Of a DNA stretch of 29,225 nucleotides, positions 17,285 through 25,727 are shown piece by piece. The notes under the pieces are model-generated. The model was given only the letters and a program-made list of their open reading frames with translations. It ran no database searches and was not told where the DNA came from. Where the stretch lies: assembly GCA_050298555.1 (NCBI GenBank), contig JBNKUL010000053.1, positions 1 through 29,225 of the forward strand, given 5' to 3'. The position numbers and the translations under genes were made by a program. The stretch's first letter is position 1, and each line of letters begins with the position of its first letter. Source of the stretch: JAPHSX01 sp050298555 (lineage in GTDB: Bacteria; Pseudomonadota; Gammaproteobacteria; Thiohalomonadales; Thiohalomonadaceae).

Positions 17285-18649
17285 CTACCCCTTCTTCTTT
17301 GGACGCTTCCAGCCCTTAACCCCTTTTTGCGGGGCACGGCTGAGGCTCAGCTCATGGTCGCCAACATCCTTGGTGATGGTGGCGCCTGCACCGATGGTCG
17401 CGCCGTCACCAATCTTCACCGGGGCGACCAGCTGTGTGTCAGAACCGACGAAGACATCGTCACCAATCTCGGTGCGATGCTTATTGGCACCGTCGTAGTT
17501 GCAGGTGATGGTACCGGCGCCTATGTTCACTCGCGCGCCCATGGTGGTATCACCGATGTAAGTCAGGTGATTCACCTTGGAGCCTTCACCGATGCGGCTC
17601 TTCTTCACCTCGACAAAGTTGCCGATCTTCGCCCCTTTTGCCAACTCTGTTCCGGGGCGGATACGGGCGAAGGGTCCGATCACGCACTCGGCGCCTATCT
17701 CCGCCTCTTCTATCACCGACATCGGCGCTATGGTCACGCCATCACCAATCGTAACGTTGGTGAGAATAGAGCCGCTACCAATGGTTACGTCGTTGCCGAT
17801 CTTCACTTCACCGCTGAGGATGACGTTGGTATCGATCACTACATCATTGCCGCACTCAACACTGCCACGCAGGTCGAAGCGGTTGGGATCGAGCAGGGTA
17901 ACGCCTTCACGCATCAGACGCTCCGCCTGACGTTGCTGATAAACGCGTTCCAGATGCGCCAGCTGCACCCGATCATTGACCCCTGCCACCTCGTCCTCGT
18001 CTGCAGTAACGAGCGCATTTACGCCCACGCCCTCTGCAACGGCCATGGTGATGATATCGGTAAGGTAGTACTCACCCTGTGCGTTACCGTTTTCCAGCCG
18101 CTTCAACCAGCCCTGCAGCCTGCTTCCGTCGACGGCGAGGATCCCGGTGTTCACCTCGCTAATGGCCAGCTCATCATCACTTGCGTCCTTCTGCTCGACG
18201 ATGCGCTGCACAGTGCCGCTTTCATCACGGACGATACGGCCGTAACCGCTGGGGATATCGAGCTCCATGGTGAGCAGTGCAATGCCCTCATCCACGTGGC
18301 CGAGCAGCGCATGAAGGGTCTCGCTACTGACCAGCGGCACATCGCCGTAGAGGACCAGTACCGTCGAATCACCCTGGAGGTTGCCAACAGCCTGCTCCAC
18401 AGCATGGCCGGTACCAAGCTGTTCGGCCTGTTCGGCCCACTGCAGGGTTTCGTCGTTAATGGTCTCTTTGACCAGCTCACCGCCATGGCCGTACACCACA
18501 TGCACTGCATGGGGCTGCAGGCCGTTTGCGGTATCAATCACATGTTGCAGCAGCGGCTTGTCTGCCAAACGGTGCAGCACCTTGGGCATACTGGAGCGCA
18601 TGCGGGTGCCCTTGCCAGCGGCGAGAATGACGACTTCAAGTGATGACAT
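17285..18649 (-). CDS. glmU: Bifunctional GlmU: GlcNAc-1-phosphate uridyltransferase / glucosamine-1-phosphate acetyltransferase
   Basis: Makes UDP-GlcNAc from glucosamine-1-phosphate, acetyl-CoA and UTP. It has 454 residues (E. coli 456). The N-terminal pyrophosphorylase domain opens with VVILAAGKGTRMRSSMPKVL, then LGTGHAVEQA and YGDVPLV. From about 250 comes a left-handed beta-helix of hexapeptide repeats (for example IGNDVTIGSGSILTNVTIGD), with acetyltransferase residues in NFVEVKKS and NYDGANKHRT. The tail GWKRPKKKG is basic. The ATG at 18649 was chosen by homology (MSSLEVVIL) and a GAGA 4-7 bases upstream; an in-frame ATG at 18748 lies before the atp terminator and is unlikely. Its promoter must lie in the short space after that terminator or rely on readthrough. 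Confidence 0.98.
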   Translation of the reverse strand: MSSLEVVILAAGKGTRMRSSMPKVLHRLADKPLLQHVIDTANGLQPHAVHVVYGHGGELVKETINDETLQWAEQAEQLGTGHAVEQAVGNLQGDSTVLVLYGDVPLVSSETLHALLGHVDEGIALLTMELDIPSGYGRIVRDESGTVQRIVEQKDASDDELAISEVNTGILAVDGSRLQGWLKRLENGNAQGEYYLTDIITMAVAEGVGVNALVTADEDEVAGVNDRVQLAHLERVYQQRQAERLMREGVTLLDPNRFDLRGSVECGNDVVIDTNVILSGEVKIGNDVTIGSGSILTNVTIGDGVTIAPMSVIEEAEIGAECVIGPFARIRPGTELAKGAKIGNFVEVKKSRIGEGSKVNHLTYIGDTTMGARVNIGAGTITCNYDGANKHRTEIGDDVFVGSDTQLVAPVKIGDGATIGAGATITKDVGDHELSLSRAPQKGVKGWKRPKKKG

Positions 18650-18698
18650 ATTTCTCGTTTTCGTCTTGTAGGGTAGCTCGCCCTTTTCTACAGGCGAT

Positions 18699-18728
18699 AA
18701 AAAAGGGCAGTTTAACACTGCCCTTTTT
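18699..18728 (-). terminator. Rho-independent terminator of the atp operon
   Basis: On the minus strand an 11-bp stem (AAAAAGGGCAG with CTGCCCTTTTT) closes a 7-base loop and runs into six T. It lies 51 bases after the atpC stop. The arms are nearly symmetric with A- and T-tails, so it could work in both directions, but no plus-strand gene reaches it. The remaining bases of the 129-base gap (18650-18778) hold no clear promoter hexamers. Confidence 0.9.
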
Positions 18729-18778
18729 CGATAACACCTTTTACCCACCGAAGTGGGATCAGGTTGGCATCGTCAGCC

Positions 18779-19210
18779 TTAGCCGGCGCCACCCATCCGC
18801 CTGCGAAGCTTCTGAATGGTCTGCAACTGCGCAATCGCTTCAGCCAGTTCGGCCTCGGCGGTGGCGTAGTCGATATCGCTCTGGCGGTCTTCCAGTGCCT
18901 GCTCGGCGCGGGCCTTGGCATCAATTGCCTTGGCCTCGTCGAGGTCACGGGCGCGCAGCGCGGTATCGGCAAGTACGGTAACAACGTGGGGCTGAACTTC
19001 CAGCATGCCGCCGGAGACGAAGAAAAACTCCTCTTCGCCGCCCTCTTTTACCACACGCACTTCACCAGGCTTTAGCTGGGTCAGCAGCTGGGTGTGGCGG
19101 GGGTAGATACCCACCTCACCCATCTTGGCAGGTGCGGTGACCTGCTCAACGGTGCCGGAGAAGATCTCCTGCTCCGCGCTGACGATATTTACGTGCATTG
19201 TCATAGCCAT
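18779..19210 (-). CDS. atpC: F1Fo ATP synthase subunit epsilon
   Basis: Central-stalk subunit of F1 that couples rotation and inhibits ATP hydrolysis. It has 143 residues: an N-terminal beta-sandwich beginning MAMTMHVNIVSAEQEIFSGT with the FVSGGMLEV strand, and a C-terminal helical hairpin from about 90 (ALRARDLDEAKAIDAKARAEQ). It is last in the operon; the start is 25 bases after atpD, with a GGGGGA ribosome binding site. The first Met agrees with the E. coli MAMTYH start. Confidence 0.98.
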   Translation of the reverse strand: MAMTMHVNIVSAEQEIFSGTVEQVTAPAKMGEVGIYPRHTQLLTQLKPGEVRVVKEGGEEEFFFVSGGMLEVQPHVVTVLADTALRARDLDEAKAIDAKARAEQALEDRQSDIDYATAEAELAEAIAQLQTIQKLRRRMGGAG

Positions 19211-19235
19211 AGTACTAATCCCCCTGCGGGTTTAT

Positions 19236-20612
19236 TTACAGGGTCTTGGCCTTCTCGACAGCTTCTTCGATGGTACCGACCATGTAGAAAGCCTGCTCAG
19301 GCAGACTGTCGTACTCACCGTCGGTAATGCCGCTGAAGCCACGGATGGTGTCTTTCAGACCCACGTACTTACCGGGTGCACCGGTGAATACCTCGGCTAC
19401 GAAGAACGGCTGAGAGAGGAAACGCTGAATCTTACGTGCACGGGCAACGGTAAGCTTGTCGTCCTCAGACAGTTCGTCCATACCGAGAATGGCGATGATG
19501 TCGCGCAGCTCGTTGTAACGCTGCAGGGTAGACTGGACCTTACGGGCAACGCCGTAGTGCTCCTCACCAACGACCAGCGGGTCGAGGATACGAGAGGTGG
19601 AGTCCAGCGGGTCTACCGCGGGGTAGATACCCAGCTCGGCAACCTGACGGGACAGTACCAGGGTCGCATCCAGGTGAGCGAAGGTGGTAGCCGGAGACGG
19701 GTCAGTCAGGTCATCCGCAGGTACGTATACGGCCTGGAACGAGGTGATAGAACCGGTCTTGGTGGAGGTGATACGCTCCTGCAGGGCGCCCATCTCTTCC
19801 GCCAGGGTCGGCTGGTAACCTACCGCAGAAGGCATACGACCCAGCAGCGCGGATACCTCGGTACCGGCCAGGGTGTAACGGTAGATGTTGTCGACGAACA
19901 GCAGTACGTCACGACCCTCGTCACGGAAGTTCTCCGCGATGGTCAGGCCGGTCAGCGCAACACGTAGACGGTTGCCGGGCGGCTCGTTCATCTGACCGTA
20001 TACCAGGGCTACCTTATCGAGTACGCCACCTTCGTTCATCTCGTGGTAGAAGTCGTTACCCTCACGAGTACGCTCACCTACACCAGCGAATACGGAGAAG
20101 CCGGAGTGCTCAACCGCGATGTTACGAATCAGCTCCATCAGGGTTACGGTTTTACCTACACCCGCACCACCGAACAGACCGATTTTACCACCCTTGGCGA
20201 TAGGCATTACCAGGTCGATTACCTTGATGCCGGTCTCCAGGATCTCAACGGAAGCGGCCTGCTCGTCGTAGGCAGGTGCCTCACGGTGGATGGCCATCTT
20301 CTTCTCGGCCTCAACCGGGCCGGCCTCGTCTACCGGGTTACCCAGTACGTCCATAATGCGACCCAGGGTCGCTTGACCTACCGGCACCTGAATCGGCGCA
20401 CCGGTGTTAGAAACATCTACACCGCGCTGCAGACCATCGGTAGAACCCATGGCGATGGCGCGAACAACACCGTCACCCAGCTGCTGCTGGACTTCCATGG
20501 TCAGACCGGCATCGTCAGCAACGATGGCGTCGTAGACCTTCGGCATGGCGTCACGCGGGAATTCCACGTCGACAACCGCGCCGATGACTTGTACTACTTT
20601 TCCAGAACTCAT
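19236..20612 (-). CDS. atpD: F1Fo ATP synthase subunit beta
   Basis: Catalytic subunit of F1. It has 458 residues from MSSGKVVQVIG. Walker A GGAGVGKT is at 148-155, GERTREGND with catalytic Glu at 179-187, and the DELSEDDK variant of the DELSEED torque loop appears in the C-terminal helical domain. The ATG at 20612 follows AAGGGGAA at good spacing; an in-frame ATG 18 bases upstream would add six residues and lacks support. Codons here are more uniform and GGT/CGT/GTA-rich than in the neighbouring non-atp genes, as expected for high expression. Confidence 0.99.
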   Translation of the reverse strand: MSSGKVVQVIGAVVDVEFPRDAMPKVYDAIVADDAGLTMEVQQQLGDGVVRAIAMGSTDGLQRGVDVSNTGAPIQVPVGQATLGRIMDVLGNPVDEAGPVEAEKKMAIHREAPAYDEQAASVEILETGIKVIDLVMPIAKGGKIGLFGGAGVGKTVTLMELIRNIAVEHSGFSVFAGVGERTREGNDFYHEMNEGGVLDKVALVYGQMNEPPGNRLRVALTGLTIAENFRDEGRDVLLFVDNIYRYTLAGTEVSALLGRMPSAVGYQPTLAEEMGALQERITSTKTGSITSFQAVYVPADDLTDPSPATTFAHLDATLVLSRQVAELGIYPAVDPLDSTSRILDPLVVGEEHYGVARKVQSTLQRYNELRDIIAILGMDELSEDDKLTVARARKIQRFLSQPFFVAEVFTGAPGKYVGLKDTIRGFSGITDGEYDSLPEQAFYMVGTIEEAVEKAKTL

Positions 20613-20654
20613 GACAGTTCCCCTTAACAATATTTAGAAATCTTTGCCGAACGC

Positions 20655-21518
20655 TTAAACAGCCGCAGCGCCGCTAACAATCTCAGACAGCTCTTGGGTA
20701 ATCGCTGCCTGACGGGCCTTGTTGTAGGCCAGTTCCAGCTCACCAATCATGTTGCCGGCGTTGTCGGTGGCTGCCTTCATCGCAACCATACGCGCTGCCA
20801 TTTCGCAGGCGATATTTTCGACCACACCCTGGTAAACCAGAGATTCAACATAGCGCATCAACAGACCGTCCAAGACATCCTTGGCATCGGGCTCGTAGAT
20901 GTAGTCCCAGTGATGCTCCAGCTCCTTCTCGACCTCGCCAGCGCTGATGGGCAGCAGCTGCTCAACCTGAGGCTTCTGGGTCATGGTGTTAACGAATTCG
21001 TTGTACACCACGAAGAGCTGATCAATCTCGCCATTGCTGTAGGCGTCGAGCATGACCTTGACTGAACCGATAACATCTTCCAGGCGCGGTGCGTCACCGA
21101 GGTGACTCACTTCGGTGACGATATTGCCACCGGCACGCTTGAAGAAACCGAGGCCCTTGGAGCCGATGGTGCTTATCTGCACCTCGACACCCTGGTCGCG
21201 CAGCTCCTTCATCTTCGCCAGGCCGGCCTTGAACATGTTGGTGTTCAGGCCGCCGCAAAGTCCGCGGTCAGTGGAGACAACGATCATCCCCACTCGCTTG
21301 ACTTCACGCTCCAGCATGAAGGGGTGCTTGTACTCAGGGTTGGCCTGGGCCAGGTGTGCGATGACGCGACGAATGTTATCAGCATAGGGACGGGTGGCCG
21401 CCATGCGATCCTGCGCTCGGCGCATCTTGCTGGCTGCCACCATTTCCATGGCACGAGTGATCTTCTGAGTGTTTTTAACACTCTTGATCTGCGTACGTAT
21501 CTCTTTTCCGCTTGCCAT
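20655..21518 (-). CDS. atpG: F1Fo ATP synthase subunit gamma
   Basis: Rotor shaft of F1. It has 287 residues, the usual length. The N-terminal helix is MASGKEIRTQIKSVKNTQKI, followed by TRAMEMVAASKMRRAQ; STDRGLCGGLN marks the conserved core near residue 80, and the C-terminal helix holds EMAARMVAMKAATDNAGNMI and YNKARQAAITQEL. The N- and C-terminal helices form the coiled-coil shaft inside alpha3beta3. The gap is 19 bases from atpA and 42 bases to atpD. Confidence 0.99.
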   Translation of the reverse strand: MASGKEIRTQIKSVKNTQKITRAMEMVAASKMRRAQDRMAATRPYADNIRRVIAHLAQANPEYKHPFMLEREVKRVGMIVVSTDRGLCGGLNTNMFKAGLAKMKELRDQGVEVQISTIGSKGLGFFKRAGGNIVTEVSHLGDAPRLEDVIGSVKVMLDAYSNGEIDQLFVVYNEFVNTMTQKPQVEQLLPISAGEVEKELEHHWDYIYEPDAKDVLDGLLMRYVESLVYQGVVENIACEMAARMVAMKAATDNAGNMIGELELAYNKARQAAITQELSEIVSGAAAV

Positions 21519-21537
21519 TGTTTACGTCCCCCGCCCT

Positions 21538-23079
21538 TTACCAGGTGCCGCTGGCTTTGAAGCTCTCCAGAGCGGCACGCATGGCACTCTCGATCTCGTC
21601 GTTGTAGTCGCCGGTCTCGTCGATCTTGGCCAGCAGGTCAGCCTGCTCGGACTTCATGTAAGACTGCATGGCAGTCTCGAAATCAACGACCTTGCTAACC
21701 TCGACGTCGTCCAGGAAGCCCTGGTTGGCGGCGAACAGAGAGATAGCCATCTGCGCAACGCTCATCGGCGAGTACTGGTACTGCTTCATCAGCTCGGTAA
21801 CACGCTGACCACGCTCGATCTGCTTACGGGTGGACTCGTCCAGGTCAGAGGCGAACTGGGCGAATGCTGCCAGTTCACGGTACTGGGCGAGGTCAAGACG
21901 GACACCACCACCAAGCTTCTTGATGATCTTGGTCTGAGCTGCACCACCTACACGCGATACGGAAAGACCAGCGTTGATAGCAGGACGGATACCGGCGTTG
22001 AACAGGTCCGACTCAAGGAAGATCTGACCATCGGTAATAGAGATTACGTTGGTCGGTACGAACGCGGATACGTCACCAGCCTGGGTCTCGATAATCGGCA
22101 GAGCGGTCAGAGAACCGGTCTTGCCCTTAACGGCACCGTTGGTCTCCTTCTCAACGAAGTCGGCGTTAACGCGCGCGGCACGCTCGAGCAGACGTGAGTG
22201 GAGGTAGAAAACGTCACCAGGGTAGGCTTCACGACCCGGCGGACGACGCAGCAGCAGGGATACCTGACGGTAGGCCCATGCCTGCTTGGTAAGGTCATCG
22301 TAAACGATGAGGGCGTCTTCACCCTTGTCGCGGAAGTACTCACCCATGGAGCAGCCGGAGTAAGGAGCGATGTACTGCATCGCGGCGGACTCGGCAGCGG
22401 TCGCGGCAACCACGATGGTGTGGTCCATAGCGCCGTGCTCTTCCAGCTTACGTACTACAGCGGCAACAGAAGAGGCCTTCTGGCCGACAGCGACGTAGAT
22501 ACACTTAACGCCGGTGCCCTTCTGGTTGATGATGGCGTCGATGGCCACAGCGGTCTTACCGGTCTGGCGGTCACCGATGATCAGCTCGCGCTGACCACGA
22601 CCTACCGGAACCATGGCGTCGATAGCCTTCAGACCGGTCTGCAGCGGCTGGTCTACCGACTTACGCCACAGTACGCCGGGGGCGATCTTCTCGATGGGAG
22701 AAGAGCTCTCCGCAGCGATAGGACCTTTACCGTCGATGGGGTTACCCAGTGAGTCAACAACACGACCCAGCAGGGCCTCACCGGTGGGAACCTCCATGAT
22801 GCGACCGGTGCACTTAACTGAGTCACCCTCAGAGATGTGCTTGTAGTCACCCAGGATTACCGCACCAACGGAGTCACGCTCAAGGTTGAGCGCCATACCA
22901 AAGGTGTTGTTGGGGAATTCGAGCATCTCGCCGGACATTACGTCGGAGAGACCGTGAACACGTACGATACCGTCGGTCAGGCTGACCACGGTGCCTTCGG
23001 TACGTGCTTCGCTAACTGACTCGAAGCTTTCGATACGCTTCTTGATCAGGTCGCTGATTTCAGATGGATTCAACTGCAT
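21538..23079 (-). CDS. atpA: F1Fo ATP synthase subunit alpha
   Basis: Non-catalytic nucleotide-binding subunit of F1. It has 513 residues, as in E. coli. It begins MQLNPSEISDLIKKRIESFE, carries Walker A GDRQTGKT at 169-176, and holds the arginine finger region LSVSRVGGAAQTK that reaches the catalytic site of beta. A GAGGA ribosome binding site precedes the ATG. Nothing unusual is seen. Confidence 0.99.
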   Translation of the reverse strand: MQLNPSEISDLIKKRIESFESVSEARTEGTVVSLTDGIVRVHGLSDVMSGEMLEFPNNTFGMALNLERDSVGAVILGDYKHISEGDSVKCTGRIMEVPTGEALLGRVVDSLGNPIDGKGPIAAESSSPIEKIAPGVLWRKSVDQPLQTGLKAIDAMVPVGRGQRELIIGDRQTGKTAVAIDAIINQKGTGVKCIYVAVGQKASSVAAVVRKLEEHGAMDHTIVVAATAAESAAMQYIAPYSGCSMGEYFRDKGEDALIVYDDLTKQAWAYRQVSLLLRRPPGREAYPGDVFYLHSRLLERAARVNADFVEKETNGAVKGKTGSLTALPIIETQAGDVSAFVPTNVISITDGQIFLESDLFNAGIRPAINAGLSVSRVGGAAQTKIIKKLGGGVRLDLAQYRELAAFAQFASDLDESTRKQIERGQRVTELMKQYQYSPMSVAQMAISLFAANQGFLDDVEVSKVVDFETAMQSYMKSEQADLLAKIDETGDYNDEIESAMRAALESFKASGTW

Positions 23080-23101
23080 TTTTTGCGTCCTCTATCCTGA
23101 C

Positions 23102-23638
23102 TCAGTGTTTCAGTGCGGTAGCTAGCTTTTCCAGCTTACCGAGTACTGAGCCATCGATGACTACGTCGCCTGCACGGATGATGGCGCCACCCACGATTGA
23201 AGCGTCAACGCTGCAATTCAGGGTCACGTCACGGCCCAGACGTTTCTTAAGGCTATCTGTGATGCTGCTCTTCTGAGCATCGTTCAACTCCACGGCGGAG
23301 ACCACCTGCGCCTCGACCGTACCCTCAGATTGGGCACGCTCGATTTCAAACAGGGCGGTAATTTCCGCAAGGACGTCGAGACGATCATTCTCGGCGAGAA
23401 CACGAATCATGTTCTGGCCGTGCTCGTTGAGCTTATCGCCACAGATATCAAGGAACAGCTCCGCTGTCTGCTCACCGCTCAGCTTAGGGCTGGCAATGAG
23501 TGCCGCCATCTCTTCATCGGCGGCTACGACGGATGCGAACTGCAGCATATCAGACCACTGCTGCAGTGCGTTTTGCTCCTTGGCCAACGCCAGGATTGCC
23601 TGTGCGTAGGGACGTGCGATTGTTGTCTTCTCAGCCAT
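23102..23638 (-). CDS. atpH: F1Fo ATP synthase subunit delta
   Basis: Peripheral-stalk cap (OSCP family) that holds F1 to the b subunits. It has 178 residues. The N-terminal helical domain starts AEKTTIARPYAQAILALAKE; the C-terminal part has VVSAVELNDAQKSSITDSL and VDASIVGGAIIRAGDVVIDGS, the family signature. It lies 12 bases after atpF and 22 bases before atpA. Confidence 0.98.
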   Translation of the reverse strand: MAEKTTIARPYAQAILALAKEQNALQQWSDMLQFASVVAADEEMAALIASPKLSGEQTAELFLDICGDKLNEHGQNMIRVLAENDRLDVLAEITALFEIERAQSEGTVEAQVVSAVELNDAQKSSITDSLKKRLGRDVTLNCSVDASIVGGAIIRAGDVVIDGSVLGKLEKLATALKH

Positions 23639-23650
23639 TGCTCAAGACCT

Positions 23651-24121
23651 TTAAATCTGGGAGACCAGATCCTGGAGCAGGGCATCGTGTGCCGAGGCGT
23701 CCAGCTCTTTGTCAATGACTTTGCCGGCACCTGCGACGGCGAGAGAGACGACCTGACCACGCAGGCCCTCTTTCGCACGATTTACTTCCTGCTCGATCTC
23801 GGCATTCGCAGCGGTAACGATGCGTTCAGCCTCTACACGGGCAGTATCTTTGGCCTCTTCAACGATTTCGCTGGCACGCTTCTGCGCCTGCGCGAGGATA
23901 CCGGCGGCCTCTTCTTTGGCCCCCTTGATAACCTCTTTTGCACGTTGCTCAGCCAGCTCCTGCTCATGCTTACCGCGCTCGGCAGCGGCCAGACCGTCGG
24001 CAATCTTTGTCTTACGCTCTTCGAGGGCAGCCATAATAGGCGGCCACACGTACTTCATACAGAACCAGACGAAGATGGCGAAGGTGATCATCTGACCGAT
24101 TAGGGTCGCATTGATATTCAT
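23651..24121 (-). CDS. atpF: F1Fo ATP synthase subunit b
   Basis: Peripheral-stalk subunit with one N-terminal membrane helix (about residues 5-26, ATLIGQMITFAIFVWFCMKY) followed by a long charged helix for right-handed coiled-coil dimerisation (ALEERKTKIADGLAAAERGK onward). It has 156 residues, the same as E. coli. Only one b gene is present, so the stalk is a b2 homodimer. A GAGG ribosome binding site lies 7 bases before the ATG, right after the hairpin in the atpE-atpF gap. Confidence 0.98.
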   Translation of the reverse strand: MNINATLIGQMITFAIFVWFCMKYVWPPIMAALEERKTKIADGLAAAERGKHEQELAEQRAKEVIKGAKEEAAGILAQAQKRASEIVEEAKDTARVEAERIVTAANAEIEQEVNRAKEGLRGQVVSLAVAGAGKVIDKELDASAHDALLQDLVSQI

Positions 24122-24145
24122 GCTCTTACCTCTTCTCTTAGCTGG

Positions 24146-24181
24146 TTAATTCGATAGTGAAAAAATTCAGTGTCGAATTAA
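24146..24181 (-). promoter_or_regulatory. Intercistronic hairpin after the atpE stop codon
   Basis: Perfect 9-base arms TTAATTCGA (24146-24154) and TCGAATTAA (24173-24181) enclose 18 bases that can pair further (a U-G and an A-U pair, one mismatch, then TGAA/TTCA around AAAA). It begins at the base after the atpE TAA. No T-run follows it on the minus strand, so it is not an intrinsic terminator; an mRNA-stabilising or processing element is more likely. Confidence 0.6.
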
Positions 24182-24418
24182 TTAGGCTACGGCGAACAGG
24201 ACGTACATGGCCAGACCAACGGCGATCATCGGAACCGCGTCAACCAGACCCATAACGATGAAGAACTGGGTGCGCAGCATCGGGATCAGCTCGGGCTGGC
24301 GAGCAGCACCTTCGAGGAAACGGCCACCGAGGATACCGATACCAACAGCGGCACCCAGGGCGCCCAGACCCATCATCAGTGCGCCTGCGATGTACAGAAA
24401 GGCTTGTGCTTCAGTCAT
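24182..24418 (-). CDS. atpE: F1Fo ATP synthase subunit c (proteolipid)
   Basis: Forms the membrane rotor ring that carries protons. It has 78 residues in two helices joined by the polar loop ARQPEL (39-44). The proton-binding carboxylate is D60 in MGLVDAVPMI; the helix-1 glycine pattern GLGALGAAVGIGILGG is intact. The residues around D60 are those of H+-type rings, not the Na+-type Gln/Glu pattern. It needs many copies per complex, and the spacer before it carries a U-rich translation enhancer while a hairpin follows it. Confidence 0.99.
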   Translation of the reverse strand: MTEAQAFLYIAGALMMGLGALGAAVGIGILGGRFLEGAARQPELIPMLRTQFFIVMGLVDAVPMIAVGLAMYVLFAVA

Positions 24419-24427
24419 TTGGAATTA

Positions 24428-24465
24428 CTCCTAGTTAATTTAAAAGTTAAAAATAAAAGTTAAAA
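24428..24465 (-). promoter_or_regulatory. atpE translation initiation region: U-rich tandem repeat plus strong ribosome binding site
   Basis: On the minus strand AGGAG (24428-24432) lies 9 bases before the atpE ATG. Before it is a U-rich run made of a perfect 12-base direct repeat (plus strand TAAAAGTTAAAA at 24441-24452 and 24454-24465, one base apart). The repeat fills the atpB-atpE gap. E. coli atpE is known to have a U-rich enhancer at the same place that raises c-subunit synthesis. Confidence 0.75.
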
Positions 24466-24466
24466 C

Positions 24467-25333
24467 TTAGTGCTCTTCCGCATGCGCCATATCCATGTAC
24501 ACGATGGTCAGTGTCATGAAGATGAACGCCTGCAGGGTAATAATCAGAATGTGGAAGATGGCCCAGCCAAGCTGCAGCACACCGGCAAAGCTGCCGAGCA
24601 TCCAACCGGCGCCGTACATGATGGCGATGAGGATGAAGATCATCTCACCGGCGTACATGTTACCGAACAGTCGAAGCGCCAGAGAGATCGGCTTGGAGAT
24701 CAGGGTCACGCCCTCGAGCAGCAGGTTGACCGGCATGCCCCACTTACCGAAGGGGTGGAACGCCAGCTCGCCGAGGAAACCGCCAAGGCCCTTGACCTTA
24801 ACGCTGTAGTAGATCATCAGTGCGAAGACGAAGAACGCCATACCGAAGGTGATGTTCGGATCAGTGGACGGGACCACCTTGAAGAAGACGTGGTGCGGGT
24901 CGGCACCCATTGCACCACCCACCTTGCCGGCCAGTGCAGGCAGGATATCAACGGCGATCAGGTCCATGAAATTCATCAGGAAGACCCAAATAAAGATGGT
25001 CATCGCCAGCGGGGCCACCAACGGGTTCTTACCGTTGAAGGAGCCGCGCACGGAGTCGTCGATAAACTCCATGATCCACTCGGCGAAGTTCTGGGTACCG
25101 GTAGGGATACCGGCGCTGGCCTTCTTCGCCACAGAGCGGAAGAACCAGAGGAACAGGATACCCAGGCCGATGGACCAGCCGAGGGAGTCAAGATGGAAGG
25201 CCCAGAAGCCCATCTCTTTGGCTTCGGCGGCACTGTGGGCAAGGCCCCAGTGGCCGTCGGGGTGCTGACCAAAGGTCATGTTCTGGAGGTGGTGCTTTAT
25301 ATAGTCACCGGAGGTGATAGTTTCACTAGCCAT
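24467..25333 (-). CDS. atpB: F1Fo ATP synthase subunit a
   Basis: Stator membrane subunit that forms the proton half-channels against the c ring. It has 288 residues, with five to six hydrophobic helices from about residue 50. The essential arginine is R221 in SLALRLFGNMYAGE, and the C-terminal LQAFIFMTLTIVYM helix is conserved. The N-terminus (1-48) is polar. It overlaps the atpI stop by 8 bases. The assignment is certain. Confidence 0.98.
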   Translation of the reverse strand: MASETITSGDYIKHHLQNMTFGQHPDGHWGLAHSAAEAKEMGFWAFHLDSLGWSIGLGILFLWFFRSVAKKASAGIPTGTQNFAEWIMEFIDDSVRGSFNGKNPLVAPLAMTIFIWVFLMNFMDLIAVDILPALAGKVGGAMGADPHHVFFKVVPSTDPNITFGMAFFVFALMIYYSVKVKGLGGFLGELAFHPFGKWGMPVNLLLEGVTLISKPISLALRLFGNMYAGEMIFILIAIMYGAGWMLGSFAGVLQLGWAIFHILIITLQAFIFMTLTIVYMDMAHAEEH

Positions 25334-25727
25334 GTCGACGTCTCATACTTGATACTTGATAAAATCTGTAGATCACCGCCCCCTGGGCAATGATGTATCC
25401 GCCCAGCAGCGGCAGGGGAGGCAGTGCCATCAACCCTAGACCGGCGGCGAATAGTGCAACCGTTGCTATAAAGCGCTCTGCCGCACAGCGGTAGAGATAG
25501 CGTAAATTCTTTGCGGGATCGTTCCCGGCGATGTGCGCGGCGCGTCGTTGCTGCCGGCGCTGCAGCCATCCGTTGGCGAACACCACAAGTCCGCCATATA
25601 TGCACGCAATGCCCGCTGTAAACCCCAGCAGCAGCCAGAATCCGGCGCTTGCGGCCAGCAGAATCGAGAGCTGAATAATCAGGTCTTTGCCCTGTTCAGC
25701 ATGCTGCCCGTATACGGCATTGCCCAT
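25326..25727 (-). CDS. atpI: ATP synthase accessory protein AtpI
   Basis: A small membrane protein of 133 residues with four hydrophobic segments (about 16-34, 36-54, 84-101 and 104-122) and a basic loop WLQRRQQRRAAH between the second and third. The family helps c-ring assembly or Mg2+ supply and is dispensable in E. coli; its exact role is unsettled. It is first in the operon, with an AGGA 9 bases before the ATG, and lies about 80 bases downstream of the promoter described here. Confidence 0.92.
   Translation of the reverse strand: MGNAVYGQHAEQGKDLIIQLSILLAASAGFWLLLGFTAGIACIYGGLVVFANGWLQRRQQRRAAHIAGNDPAKNLRYLYRCAAERFIATVALFAAGLGLMALPPLPLLGGYIIAQGAVIYRFYQVSSMRRRHG

Noticed and set aside
17276..17287. 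A glmS leader element such as a ribozyme or riboswitch
   Set aside because: Only six bases separate glmU and glmS, so there is no space; the glmS ribozyme is also a Gram-positive feature.
16964..18643. A 559-codon open frame on the plus strand across glmS and glmU
   Set aside because: It lies antisense to two certain genes, shows no recognisable domain, and is the kind of frame that arises opposite GC-rich codons.
24182..24418. A sodium-type c subunit
   Set aside because: D60 and its surroundings match proton-binding c subunits; the Na+ ligand pattern is not seen.
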